Source: Haloarcula pellucida (GTDB taxonomy: Archaea; Halobacteriota; Halobacteria; Halobacteriales; Haloarculaceae). Taken from it: DNA of 64,000 nt. The first letter of the stretch is position 1. Each line of letters opens with the position of its first letter. Below the pieces are notes generated by a model. That model saw only the letters and a program-made list of their open reading frames with translations, made no database searches and was not told the DNA's origin. The position numbers and the translations under genes were made by a program. The DNA lies in the NCBI RefSeq assembly GCF_014647235.1, contig NZ_BMOU01000001.1, positions 1,190,437 to 1,254,436 of the forward strand, read 5' to 3'. Below are positions 19,505-30,026 of this stretch, in pieces.

Positions 19505-19900
19505 ATGTCCTCCACCACTGACCGCGCCCTCGGCACACTTTGGCGAGTGTTGCTCGCCGGTGTGGCCCTGCTCGTCGCTCTCAGCGTCGCCGCCGCGGTG
19601 CTCGCCGTCCTCCAGAATCTACTCGCGGCGCTCCTGTCCCTGCTGATGACCGCCCTCCTCGTCGTCGGCGTCGGCTACGCGGTCTACTGGGCCGGGTCGT
19701 CTCTCCTCGGCAGCGACGAATCGCCGGCGGAGGCGCCCGCCGAATACGGCCCCGCGGCCGACGCGGACGCCGTCGACCGACTGACCGAGAAGTACAGGGA
19801 CGGCGCACTCACCGAGCGCGAGTTAGAGCGCGAACTCGAACAGGTGATGGACGAGGCGGCCGGCGACGGTGACGACGAGCGCGAGTCAGAACTGAACTGA
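19505..19900 (+). CDS. membrane protein with SHOCT-like tail
   Basis: A 131-residue protein starting MSSTTDRALGTLWRVLLAGV. Two adjacent hydrophobic segments lie at about residues 15-35 and 38-63. The tail, VDRLTEKYRDGALTERELER, matches the short SHOCT oligomerisation motif seen in many haloarchaeal membrane proteins. A GTG codon directly before the ATG gives an alternative start. No function is known. Confidence 0.8.
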   Translation: MSSTTDRALGTLWRVLLAGVALLVALSVAAAVLAVLQNLLAALLSLLMTALLVVGVGYAVYWAGSSLLGSDESPAEAPAEYGPAADADAVDRLTEKYRDGALTERELERELEQVMDEAAGDGDDERESELN

Positions 19901-19960
19901 GGCGCGGTGTGTGGTACCAATTGGCGAATAACTAAACGCGCCGCCGTCGTACTGTCGGGT

Positions 19961-20437
19961 ATGTACGACCGGATACTGGTGCCGACAGACGGGTCCGAGG
20001 GGATGTCCCGGGTCGTGGACCACGCCGTCGAACTCGCGCGGTTCCACGACGCCGAGGTACACGGACTGTACGTCGTCGACACGGGTAGCTACGCGACGTT
20101 GCCCGTCGAGACGACGTGGGACGGCGTCACCGAGATGCTCCGAGAGGAGGGCGAACTCGCGCTCGAATCCCTCGAAACGATGACCGGCGACCTCGAAGTC
20201 GTGACGGCCACCGAGGAGGGGGCACCGAGCAAGCAGATCGTCGAGTACGCCCGCGAGAACGGTTGTGACACCATCGTGATGGGAACCCACGGCCGAGGAG
20301 GGCTCGACCGGATATTGCTCGGCAGCGTCGCCGAACGTGTCGTCAGGTCGTCGCCGGTCCCGGTGGTGACGGTTCCGGTCGGCGACACGGACGTCGGCCC
20401 GGGAGACGACGAACCGGAAGCGAGCGTCACGCAGTGA
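19961..20437 (+). CDS. universal stress protein (UspA family)
   Basis: A 158-residue UspA domain. MYDRILVPTDGSEGMSRVVD is the first strand and the nucleotide loop. CDTIVMGTHGRGGLDRILLG followed by SVAERVVRSSPVPVVTV matches the ATP-binding G-2X-G-9X-GS/T motif. The ATG at 19961 is preferred to a frame 18 codons longer that has no homology character. An A/T-rich AATAACTAAAC lies about 30 bases upstream and could be its TATA element. Confidence 0.93.
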   Translation: MYDRILVPTDGSEGMSRVVDHAVELARFHDAEVHGLYVVDTGSYATLPVETTWDGVTEMLREEGELALESLETMTGDLEVVTATEEGAPSKQIVEYARENGCDTIVMGTHGRGGLDRILLGSVAERVVRSSPVPVVTVPVGDTDVGPGDDEPEASVTQ

Positions 20438-20463
20438 ACTACCCCGCCCGCAGACTGCGGCCG

Positions 20464-21450
20464 CTACACCGGCCGAAGGTGTTCGCAGTCGCCGGCGGAG
20501 ACGGTCTGGCGTCCGTCGTCGGTCTCGACCACCAGTCGTCCCGGGAACTCGACGTCGACGGCGTCGCCCTCCACGACGCCCGTCGGCGTCTCGACGCGGA
20601 CACGTTTCCCGAGCGTCGTCGCGTATTCGCGCCACTCGTCCAGCACGGACTCGGGCGTCTGCCGGAGCGTGTCGAACGTCTCGACGAGGCGCTGGGTGAA
20701 CAGGCGCCTGTCGACTGTCTCGCCGCGGACCGCCTGCAGACTCGTCGGGTTCGCCTCGCTCGGTAGCGAGTCCGGGTCGACGTTGGCGTTGACACCGATG
20801 CCGACGACCACCCACGAGACCCGGTCGGCCTCGCCCTCCATCTCCGTGAGGATACCGACCAGTTTCCGCTCCTCGCCGCCGACCAGCACGTCGTCATCGT
20901 CCGCTGACGACGTGCCCGCACTCGTGACACTCACGAGGACGTCGTTCGGCCACTTGATGGTCGCCTCGACGCCCGCCTCGCGTGCCGCGCGGGTCGCCGC
21001 GACGGCGGCGGCGAGCGTGTACACCGGCGCGTGGGCCATCGGCACGTCGGGCCGGAAGAGGATGGAAAGCCAGATACCGCCGCTCGGTGACACCCAGTCC
21101 CGGTCGAGGCGTCCCCGGCCGCCAGTCTGTTCGTCCGCGAGAACGACGACGTCCTCCGCGCCTCCGGCCGCGAGGTCACGGGCCCGGGCGTTCGTACTCG
21201 GAATGCTGTCGTGGTACTCGACGTCGAAGGGCGCGTCGAGGCCGTATTCGACGGCCTCACCACCGAATTCGGGCACCTCGGCAAGCGAGTAGCCCGCGTC
21301 GTCGCTCTCGATTTGGAATCCCGCCGCCCGAAGCGCCTCGACGTGTTTCCAGACCGCGGACCGCGAGATACCGAGGTCCTCGGCCAGCGCCGGTCCCGAG
21401 ACCGGGCCGTCAGAGAGCGCGTCGAGAACCCGATGGCGTGTCTCGTTCAT
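20464..21450 (-). CDS. birA: biotin-[acyl-CoA-carboxylase] ligase / repressor
   Basis: A 328-residue BirA with an N-terminal winged helix (LAEDLGISRSAVWKHVEALR, residues 22-41) and a ligase domain. The biotinyl-AMP loop GGRGR is at 110-114, KWPND at 166-170, and STNARARDLA near residue 85. It biotinylates the carrier domain encoded next door by pccA, and the winged helix suggests biotin-sensitive repression. It starts at MNETRHRVL, since the upstream part is not conserved. The gene ends 66 bases before the next gene on this strand. Confidence 0.93.
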   Translation of the reverse strand: MNETRHRVLDALSDGPVSGPALAEDLGISRSAVWKHVEALRAAGFQIESDDAGYSLAEVPEFGGEAVEYGLDAPFDVEYHDSIPSTNARARDLAAGGAEDVVVLADEQTGGRGRLDRDWVSPSGGIWLSILFRPDVPMAHAPVYTLAAAVAATRAAREAGVEATIKWPNDVLVSVTSAGTSSADDDDVLVGGEERKLVGILTEMEGEADRVSWVVVGIGVNANVDPDSLPSEANPTSLQAVRGETVDRRLFTQRLVETFDTLRQTPESVLDEWREYATTLGKRVRVETPTGVVEGDAVDVEFPGRLVVETDDGRQTVSAGDCEHLRPV

Positions 21451-21516
21451 GCCAGTCGCTTCGACGGCGACCGGGAAAAAGGGCGCCACTCGACCGGGAC
21501 GCCGTCGCTTCGGCGC

Positions 21517-23370
<1,854 letters not shown>

Positions 23371-23462
23371 ATCCCACCATACCGAGAGTTGGCCCATAAA
23401 ACTATGCGGAGCGGCGAATCGACCGACCGCTCTTTTTTTCCACGGTACACGAGCGGTCGGAC

Positions 23463-23700
23463 ATGGACGAACGGACCACTCGCGGAGGTGTCCACATCCT
23501 CGCCGCCGGTTCGCTGCGAGCGGCCATCGTCTCGGCGGCGACGCCGATACCATCGGCGCGGTGACCGTCGCCGGCGCACGCTTCGGCATCGACGGGGTAC
23601 CGGTGGCGTGGCTGGAGACGCTCGAAGGCCGGGGGAGCCTGCCGCTGCTGGCCACCGAACTGGCGGAGCTGGGCGGCCGAACCGTTACATCCGGTCTGTC
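23463..23700 (+). pseudogene. decayed ADP-ribosylglycohydrolase (DraG-like) C-terminus
   Basis: On the plus strand between pccA and pccX the frame at 23534 reads [20 protein letters not shown] and then [19 protein letters not shown]. This closely resembles the metal-binding C-terminal end of ADP-ribosylglycohydrolases (GGDxDTxGA...AGAxYG). The preceding element [17 protein letters not shown] sits in a different frame, and about three residues are missing after GAVT, so both a frameshift and a deletion are visible. The N-terminal two thirds are absent. The remnant slightly overlaps the 3' end of pccX. Confidence 0.7.
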
Positions 23701-23990
23701 CGCCCGGCCGCACTCCACGGGTCCGTCGGCGCCTCCTCGCGGACCCTGACGTGGCGCTTCTGTGTCCCTTCGACGCGCTCGGAGAACGACCACTCCTTGC
23801 CGTCCCACGATTCGCCGCCGGCCGCCGCAGCCGCCGCAGCAGCCGCGGCGGCGGCCCGCTTACGGTCCGTGAGATGCGCGCCGACGGCGACGGCGATGGC
23901 CGCCGCCTCGTCCGTCGACGCGTCCGGGAGTTGGGCCGCTATCTCCGCCACCAGCGCGCCGTCGACGGTGTCTGCGGTATCGGTAGCCAT
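23685..23990 (-). CDS. pccX: PccX-like small subunit of the acyl-CoA carboxylase
   Basis: A 101-residue protein starting [20 protein letters not shown], two bases after the pccB stop. It has an N-terminal helical part, an alanine run of twelve ([10 protein letters not shown] onward) and [16 protein letters not shown]. The layout and position match the PccX subunit reported for the Haloferax mediterranei propionyl-CoA carboxylase. The alanine and glycine tract resembles the linker before biotin-carrier domains. It sits between pccB and pccA in one operon. Confidence 0.85.
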   Translation of the reverse strand: MATDTADTVDGALVAEIAAQLPDASTDEAAAIAVAVGAHLTDRKRAAAAAAAAAAAAGGESWDGKEWSFSERVEGTQKRHVRVREEAPTDPWSAAGRTDRM

Positions 23991-23992
23991 GG

Positions 23993-25543
23993 TCACAGTG
24001 GGATGTTCCCGTGTTTGCGGTCCGGTTGGTCGCTTCGCTTGCCCCGCAGGAGGTCGAGGTCCTCGACGAGTCGCGGTCGGGTGTCTTTCGGTTCCAGCAC
24101 GTCGTCGACGAAGCCGCGTTCGGCGGCGGTATAGGGGTTGGCGAAGGCGTCGCGGTACTCGTCGATGAGTTCCTGCCGGCGGGCCTCGACGTCCTCGGCG
24201 TCGGCGAGTTCGTCGTCGTAGAGGACGTTCACGGCGCCCTGCGGCCCCATCACCGCTATCTCGGCCGTGGGCCACGCGTAGTTGGCGTCTGCGCCGATGT
24301 GCTTCGAGGCCATCACGTCGTAGGCGCCCCCGTACGCCTTGCGCGTGATGACAGTCAGCAACGGCACCGTCGCCTCGCTGTAGGCGTACAGCAGTTTCGC
24401 GCCGTGGTTGATGATGGCGTTGCGCTCCTGGTCCTTGCCGGGCATGAACCCCGGCACGTCGACGAACGTCAGAATGGGGATGTTGAAGGCGTCACAGAAG
24501 CGGACGAACCGCGCGCCCTTCCGCGAGGCGTCGATGTCCAGCGTCCCGGCGTTCACGCGCGGTTGGTTGCCCACGACGCCGACGCTGTGCCCGTCGAGTC
24601 GGGCGAACCCGGTGACGATGTTACGCGCGAACCCCTCGGCCACCTCGAAGAAGGAGTCCTCGTCCAACACGCCGTCTATCACGTCCACCATGTCGTACGG
24701 CTTCTGTGGCTCGTCGGGCACCGTCTCGACGAGACTCTCGTCCCGGCGCTCCGGGTCGTCCCACGGGTCGACGCGCGGCGGGTCCGCGACGTTGTTCTGC
24801 GGGAGATACGAGAGGAGATAGCGGATGTCGTCCATCGCCGCCTTCTCGTCCGCGGCCGTGAAGTGGGCGACACCGGACTCCGTGGCGTGGGTTTGTGCCC
24901 CACCCAGTTCGTCGAAGCCGACTTCCTCGCCGGTGACCGTCTCGATGACGTCCGGGCCGGTGATGAACATGTGGCTGGTCTCCTCGACCATGTAGACGAA
25001 GTCCGTGATGGCCGGCGAGTAGACGGCACCGCCGGCACAGGGGCCCATGATGGCCGAAATCTGCGGGACGACGCCGCTGGCTTTCTGGTTGCGGTGGAAG
25101 ATGTCGGCATAGCCAGCCAGCGAGTCGATGCCCTCCTGAATGCGTGCCCCCGCCGAGTCGTTCAGCCCGATGATGGGCGCGCCGTTCTCGATGGCCTTGT
25201 CCATCACCTTACAGACCTTCTGGGCGAAGGCCTCGCCGAGCGATCCGCCGAAGACGGTGAAGTCGTGGGCGAAGACGTACACCCGTTCGCCGTTGACTTC
25301 GCCGTAGCCGACGACGACGCCGTCGCCCGGAACGTGCTTCTCGTCCATGTCGAAGTTCGTCGAGCGGTGTTCCCGCAGGGCGTCGATCTCCACGAAGGTG
25401 TCGTCGTCGAGGAAGTAGTCGATGCGCTCACGCGCGGTGAGTTTCCCCTTCTCGTGTTGGGCCTCGATGCGCTCGTTACCACCGCCACGTTCGGCCTCCG
25501 CCTTCCGTTCGCGGAGGTCCTCGACGCGGTCGTCGTGGTTCAC
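23993..25543 (-). CDS. pccB: acyl-CoA carboxylase carboxyltransferase subunit
   Basis: A 516-residue carboxyltransferase moving CO2 from carboxybiotin to acetyl- or propionyl-CoA. It shows the crotonase-like folds of the family: [20 protein letters not shown] and [17 protein letters not shown] in the N half, [20 protein letters not shown] and [20 protein letters not shown] in the C half. It is the first gene of pccB-pccX-pccA. Confidence 0.96.
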   Translation of the reverse strand: MNHDDRVEDLRERKAEAERGGGNERIEAQHEKGKLTARERIDYFLDDDTFVEIDALREHRSTNFDMDEKHVPGDGVVVGYGEVNGERVYVFAHDFTVFGGSLGEAFAQKVCKVMDKAIENGAPIIGLNDSAGARIQEGIDSLAGYADIFHRNQKASGVVPQISAIMGPCAGGAVYSPAITDFVYMVEETSHMFITGPDVIETVTGEEVGFDELGGAQTHATESGVAHFTAADEKAAMDDIRYLLSYLPQNNVADPPRVDPWDDPERRDESLVETVPDEPQKPYDMVDVIDGVLDEDSFFEVAEGFARNIVTGFARLDGHSVGVVGNQPRVNAGTLDIDASRKGARFVRFCDAFNIPILTFVDVPGFMPGKDQERNAIINHGAKLLYAYSEATVPLLTVITRKAYGGAYDVMASKHIGADANYAWPTAEIAVMGPQGAVNVLYDDELADAEDVEARRQELIDEYRDAFANPYTAAERGFVDDVLEPKDTRPRLVEDLDLLRGKRSDQPDRKHGNIPL

Positions 25544-25656
25544 GCGACATCACGGCTCCCGGACCTGAGCATACCCGTCTCGTCGGGGGCATCCGAAAAA
25601 AGCGTTGCCCGCCCGAGACCGTCGGAGTTTTCCCGACCTGCTTCCAGACTCCCCTC

Positions 25657-26280
25657 GTGAAGAACATCACGGCAACCCAGCACAACCCGTTTGGCTTCCA
25701 GCCGCCGTGTGAGCCGTTCGTTCCGGGCTACGGTGATGCGAACGCGGACTTCCACGTCATCGGTGACCACCCCGGCGTCCACGGCGGCAGCGAATCGGGC
25801 ATCCCCTTCACCGGGACCCCTGCCGCCGAGCGACTCCAGCGCGCGCTCGTTGCGGGCGGCCTCCTGCAGGAGGCCGGGACGCCGCCGACCGTCGACAAGA
25901 CGTACCTCTCGTATCTGTTCCTCTGTGGCGACCGCGTCCCGACCGAAGCGGACTACGCGGACCACGAACCGATGTTCGATACCGAGGTCCGGGCCATTAC
26001 CTCACACGTCCTCCTCCCGGTCGGCGAACGCGCGACGAAGCACGTCTTCGCGAACATGACCGCCGAACCGGCCGACGCCGTCGACATGGAGGAACTCCAC
26101 GCGACGGAAGTTCGCGGCAGCGGGTGGCTCGTCTACCCAGTCAAAGACCCCGTCGAGTGGACCGACGAGGACGAGGACGAACTCGTCGCCGCACTCACGG
26201 CGCTACTGGCGACCGACTACAGACAGGAAGCGGAACTGGGTCGGTTCCTCCCGGGCGACGAGGTCTGGCGCGTCCGCTGA
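25657..26280 (+). CDS. uracil-DNA glycosylase superfamily protein
   Basis: A 207-residue protein with a GTG start. NADFHVIGDHPGVHGG and GIPFTGTPAAERLQRAL match motif 1 of the UDG fold. The Cys pattern for an Fe-S cluster seen in family 4 enzymes is missing, so it is a divergent, cluster-free member. DNA repair by excision of uracil is probable but not proven. It is transcribed divergently from pccB, across a gap of about 110 bases. Confidence 0.78.
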   Translation: MKNITATQHNPFGFQPPCEPFVPGYGDANADFHVIGDHPGVHGGSESGIPFTGTPAAERLQRALVAGGLLQEAGTPPTVDKTYLSYLFLCGDRVPTEADYADHEPMFDTEVRAITSHVLLPVGERATKHVFANMTAEPADAVDMEELHATEVRGSGWLVYPVKDPVEWTDEDEDELVAALTALLATDYRQEAELGRFLPGDEVWRVR

Positions 26281-26358
26281 TACCGTCGGTTGCCAGCCAG
26301 TGGCGACCGTCGCCCGGGGTGGCGACCGTCTTCACGAAGGTGCAGTCGACAACAGGAC

Positions 26359-27147
26359 TCAGGGTCGGAGGTCGGCCGCGGTGAGCGGCGCCGATTGCTC
26401 GCGGTAGTCTTCGAATCGGGCCTCGGCCCACGAGTGGACGGTTGGATGGTCGGTGTCGACGGCCGCCTGCAACACCCCGCGCTCGTCCCGGACGAGGAGG
26501 TTCACCACGTCGTCGACGATAGTCACCGCGAGCGGTATCTCCCCGTCGTAGACGCCGATTGACGCCGTCTCCGTCTCGACGAGCGAGCGGAGGCGGGCCC
26601 GCAGCGTCTCGTCTCCGGTGAGCGCGTCCACGGCACTCTGTGACAGAATCGCCCGGAACTGCTGACTCCCTGCCCGGTCGGCCGCGACCGAGAGGCTCTG
26701 GTCGTTGAACGCGTGGGAGAACGCCGTCACATCGTCGGCGTCGCGCATCAGCGAGAGGAGGCGCTGTAACGGCGCGTTCGGCCGCGTCTGGGACGGCGTC
26801 GTAATCGTGGCGTCCGCGAGGTGTCGCAAGTCGAAGTCCATCGCGTCAGTCGGCAGATAGTCGACGATATCCCGCAGGTCGCGTTCCGTCTCCAGAATGT
26901 CCAGTAAGTCTCTGAACCCCTCGGCGACGAGGCGTCCGGTCGCCGTCGCGACGTAGCCGCCCTCGGTCCGTCGGACCCACTTCCGGTCCTCGAAGTCCCC
27001 GAGGATGCGCCCCAGCGTCGCCTGCGACGCACCGGTCTCGGCGGCGAGTTCCGAGCGTGTGTGCCAGTCGGCCGCGAGGAGCTCTAACACCGCGACCCGA
27101 TTCGGTGAGAGCGCGAGAAACTCTATCTCCGAAAGCGTGGCGTCCAT
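26359..27147 (-). CDS. winged-helix transcriptional regulator (FilR1-like)
   Basis: A 262-residue haloarchaeal regulator. The winged helix lies in residues 8-70: SPNRVAVLELLAADWHTRSE, GASQATLGRILGDFEDRKWV, then a GGYVATATG wing. The C-terminal part (residues about 120-255) resembles the middle domain of the methanogenesis regulator FilR1, with VYDGEIPLAVTIVDDVVNLL. Its targets are unknown. It is transcribed away from the EamA transporter, so that gene is one possible target. Confidence 0.83.
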   Translation of the reverse strand: MDATLSEIEFLALSPNRVAVLELLAADWHTRSELAAETGASQATLGRILGDFEDRKWVRRTEGGYVATATGRLVAEGFRDLLDILETERDLRDIVDYLPTDAMDFDLRHLADATITTPSQTRPNAPLQRLLSLMRDADDVTAFSHAFNDQSLSVAADRAGSQQFRAILSQSAVDALTGDETLRARLRSLVETETASIGVYDGEIPLAVTIVDDVVNLLVRDERGVLQAAVDTDHPTVHSWAEARFEDYREQSAPLTAADLRP

Positions 27148-27373
27148 ACCGGCGCTTGCTGGCCCGTACGGATACGGTTTTCGTGTCGTGCAATAATTTC
27201 ACTCCGTGAAATACCGCCGCGGGTCGTCGGTCCCGACCCGTCGTGTAAGAGTTTCTAAACGAGACTATAACCCTACTACGTCTACTCGAAAGTACGATGA
27301 TACAGCCGTCATATGCGATTCTCTTGCGTGTCTCGGTACCCGGTCAGTCCGTCGGCGAGGTGTTGCTATAACG

Positions 27374-28354
27374 ATGGTGTCACGACGTGTCCTCGCGCTC
27401 GGTGTGGCCGCCAGCGTCCTCTTTGGCGGGACGTTCGTCGCGGCGAAGGCCGGCCTCGACCACTTCCCGCCGCTCCTGTTCGTCGCGCTCCGGTTCGACG
27501 TCGCCGCCGTGGCGTTGCTCGGCTACGTGGCGCTCACCCGGTCTCGGAGCGACCTGCTCCCCCAGAGCCGTGGTGACGCGCTGGGCATCCTCTCGACCGG
27601 ACTGCTGGCGCTGGGCCTGACCAACGCGCTCCTGTTCGTCGGCCAGCAGGACGCCACCAGCGCCGTGGGCGCCATCGTCTTCAGCCTCAACCCCATCCTG
27701 ACCCCCGTGTTCGCGGCCCTGTTGCTGGCCGACGAGCGCCTCTCGAAGCGCGGTGCGGTCGGCCTGCTCGTCGGCTTGCTCGGCGTCGCACTGGTCGTCA
27801 ACCCCGACCCCGAGATGCTGTTCAGTGGCGGCGGCGGCAAACTCCTCCTGTTCGGCGGCGCGGTCAGCGGGGCGCTCGGGAGCGTCCTCGTCCGCTGGAG
27901 CGACAGCGACCTCTCTAGCACCGTCCGGACGGCGTGGGCCCTGCCCGTCGCCGCCGCCCTGTGTCACGGACTTAGCTGGCAGGCCGGCGAGTCCGTCGCC
28001 GCCGTTAGCTGGGGTCCTGCGGCGCTCGTCGCGCTCCTCTACGTTGGCGTCTTCGCCGGCGCCGTCGCCTACGTGGCCTACTTCGGCCTGCTCGACCGGT
28101 CGGGTGCGACCCACGCGAACCTCGTGTTCTACGTCGTTCCGGTCGTCTCGACGCTCGGTGGGTGGGCGCTACTGGGCGAGTCTATCTCGGAGCTAGCCGT
28201 CGTCGGCTTCCTCACCATCTTCGTCGGGTTCGCCGTACTGGGCAGCGAGTCCATCGCCATCCCGTCCATCGGTTCCCGACTGCCTACCGACGCCGTCGTC
28301 TCCACCGACGCCCTCGACGTCGGCGAGGACGCGACCGGGTTCGAATCCGACTGA
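27374..28354 (+). CDS. EamA/DMT family transporter
   Basis: A 326-residue integral membrane protein with about ten spans in two EamA repeats. It starts MVSRRVLALGVAASVLFGGT, with FVAAKAGLDHFPPLLFVALR and VGAIVFSLNPILTPVFAALL in the first half and AYVAYFGLLDRSGATHANLV in the second. It should export or exchange a small metabolite; the substrate is unknown. A hydrophilic tail of about 35 residues ends the protein. The longer frame from 27206 is rejected as arginine-rich and non-membrane. Confidence 0.9.
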   Translation: MVSRRVLALGVAASVLFGGTFVAAKAGLDHFPPLLFVALRFDVAAVALLGYVALTRSRSDLLPQSRGDALGILSTGLLALGLTNALLFVGQQDATSAVGAIVFSLNPILTPVFAALLLADERLSKRGAVGLLVGLLGVALVVNPDPEMLFSGGGGKLLLFGGAVSGALGSVLVRWSDSDLSSTVRTAWALPVAAALCHGLSWQAGESVAAVSWGPAALVALLYVGVFAGAVAYVAYFGLLDRSGATHANLVFYVVPVVSTLGGWALLGESISELAVVGFLTIFVGFAVLGSESIAIPSIGSRLPTDAVVSTDALDVGEDATGFESD

Positions 28355-28372
28355 ACGCCCGGGCCAACCTTC

Positions 28373-28380
28373 ATTATATA
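28373..28380 (+). promoter_or_regulatory. TATA box of the DUF555 gene
   Basis: ATTATATA lies 20 to 27 bases before the ATG at 28400. This spacing fits an archaeal promoter giving a leaderless or near-leaderless mRNA. Confidence 0.6.
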
Positions 28381-28399
28381 GGCCAGCAAACATGCTCGT

Positions 28400-28840
28400 A
28401 TGGACTGCAGAGTTGTCGTCGAGGCAGCCGTCCCCGTCTACGACGTAGCCACAGCCGACGAAGCGGTCCGAATCGCTATCTCGAAGACCGGCGATATGCT
28501 CAATCCGGACCTCAACTACGTCGAGATCAACATGGGCGAACGGAGCTGTCCACACTGCGGGGAGGAGTTAGAGCCCGCGTTCCTCGCGGCCGACGAGAGT
28601 CTCGTCGCGCTCGAACTGGAGATGACCGTCTTCAACGTCGAGCGTGACGAACACGCCGCCCGCATCGCGCGAAAGGAGATCGGCCAGCGACTGGAGAACA
28701 TCCCGCTCGACATCGTCGAGATAGAGGAGATACCGGACGAGGACGAACCGGCGGAAGCGGAGGCGGACGACACGGAGGCGGACGACACCGCGACCGACGA
28801 AGAGATACTACCCGAGTTCGAGGAACTCATCGACGAATAG
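28400..28840 (+). CDS. DUF555 / UPF0212 family protein
   Basis: A 146-residue archaeal protein. The core MDCRVVVEAAVPVYDVATAD, ISKTGDMLNPDLNYVEINMG and the CPHCG zinc-like knuckle (SCPHCGEELEPAFLAADE) are all family hallmarks. The last 45 residues are an acidic tail of repeated ADDTEADDT units. The function is not known, though the family is conserved in archaea. Its promoter lies directly upstream. Confidence 0.9.
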   Translation: MDCRVVVEAAVPVYDVATADEAVRIAISKTGDMLNPDLNYVEINMGERSCPHCGEELEPAFLAADESLVALELEMTVFNVERDEHAARIARKEIGQRLENIPLDIVEIEEIPDEDEPAEAEADDTEADDTATDEEILPEFEELIDE

Positions 28841-28921
28841 CCGTCGGCGACGTCTCGCAGTCCGTTTTCGGCCGTGGCAGCCGCTGAGTAGCGGCGCTTC
28901 TGAAGGAACGATGCGGGAGAG

Positions 28922-29158
28922 TTAGTCAGCGGCGGCAGAAACAGGCTCTTTCTCCTCGGCGGTCATCTCCGAGGTAATTCCGTCGGCGATAGCGAAGACA
29001 GCGGCCTTGTGGTCTGTCTTCGACTTGTGAATCGATGTCGGCTTGACGCCGAGTTCGGCGTACTCGTCGTGTTCGACCGTAGAACCGGTGTCTTGTTCGT
29101 AGTGGTTCTGTACTTGTGCAAGCAGGCCGTGAAGGTGAATGAGTTCCTGCTTCTTCAT
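28922..29158 (-). CDS. UPF0058 family protein
   Basis: A 78-residue archaeal protein starting MKKQELIHLHGLLAQVQNHY. It continues with VKPTSIHKSKTDHKAAVFAI, the pattern of this small helical family. Conserved histidines suggest metal binding, but the role is unknown. The ATG at 29158 is preferred to a TTG two codons upstream. Confidence 0.85.
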   Translation of the reverse strand: MKKQELIHLHGLLAQVQNHYEQDTGSTVEHDEYAELGVKPTSIHKSKTDHKAAVFAIADGITSEMTAEEKEPVSAAAD

Positions 29159-29345
29159 GGTCAACCCTTGCTAGAGGACGGAGGGTTATAGTACTACTCT
29201 GACGGTGGTTAACACACCGACCCGATGATAAAACGTTAGAATAGGCGGTCTTAGACGGCCGAATTCGCGTAGCGGGTCACGTCCGACCGGGGCCGGTGTC
29301 GGTGGGTTTGAAAGATTTTTGACGCCGGGCCGTCCACTGTGTCGT

Positions 29346-29750
29346 ATGGACTACGACGATATGCTCGACCGGGCGATGTCGGAGACGCCCGACATAGAGG
29401 GGTCGTCAGAGCGGTTCGAGGTACCGGACCCCGAGGTCAGACAGGAGGGGAACGCCACCGTCGTGGAGAACTTCCAGTCGCTGTGTGACCGATTGGGTCG
29501 GGAGCCAGACCACGTCCTGCAGTTCCTCCAGACGGAGGTGGGGACAAGCGCGCACATCGACGAGAGTGGGCGGGCACGGCTCACCGGGTCGTTCGGCGCC
29601 GACCGTCTGGGGACGGCTATCGACGAGTACGTCGACGAGTTCGTCCGCTGTTCTGAGTGTGGGCTCCCCGATACGCGACTCGAACGTGAGGGAGACGCAC
29701 TGCTCTTGCGCTGTGAGGCGTGTGGTGCACGCTCGGCGACCAGCGGCTAG
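29346..29750 (+). CDS. aIF2-beta-like translation initiation factor
   Basis: A 134-residue protein similar to archaeal initiation factor 2 subunit beta. The helical N-terminus MDYDDMLDRAMSETPDIEG is typical. The central alpha-beta domain contains ATVVENFQSLCDRLGREPDH and LQFLQTEVGTSAHIDESGRA. A C-terminal zinc ribbon has CSECGLPDTRL and CEACG. aIF2 delivers initiator tRNA to the ribosome. The start at 29346 leaves out nine upstream codons without family character. Confidence 0.9.
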   Translation: MDYDDMLDRAMSETPDIEGSSERFEVPDPEVRQEGNATVVENFQSLCDRLGREPDHVLQFLQTEVGTSAHIDESGRARLTGSFGADRLGTAIDEYVDEFVRCSECGLPDTRLEREGDALLLRCEACGARSATSG

Positions 29751-29930
29751 TTACTGAAGCCCTTTCAGCGTCTGTAAGTCGCGATCGGTGCGTGTGAATT
29801 CTGCGAGGCGTCTGCTCGCGTGACAGTTCGGGCAGTGATACAGCGTGTCGTGTGTCGGTAACTCGCTCGGCGTCGACTCCCAGTCTTTCGTACACTCGGG
29901 ACAGAGCAACCGGACGTACGCTTCCTCCAT
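29751..29930 (-). CDS. small zinc-ribbon protein
   Basis: A 59-residue protein, MEEAYVRLLCPECTKDWEST, with a second pair CPNC (YHCPNCHASRRLAEFTRT). The four cysteines form a rubredoxin-like zinc knuckle. Such single-zinc-finger proteins are frequent and mostly uncharacterised in haloarchaea. The stop codon directly abuts that of the aIF2-beta gene, so the two are convergent. The ATG at 29930 is chosen because the 15 codons upstream are not conserved in type. Confidence 0.75.
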   Translation of the reverse strand: MEEAYVRLLCPECTKDWESTPSELPTHDTLYHCPNCHASRRLAEFTRTDRDLQTLKGLQ

Positions 29931-30026
29931 GTGTGATATTGACACACGCCGGAAGTGGAAAAAGGTTGGCGTCACCCCACTGGTCTGCCTCAGACAGTGT
30001 CGGCGTCAGGGGTCCAACGAAACCGT

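Noticed and set aside
23820..23860. GCC/GCA codon run as a possible microsatellite repeat or CRISPR-like array
   Set aside because: It encodes the alanine linker of pccX in frame and has no spacers.
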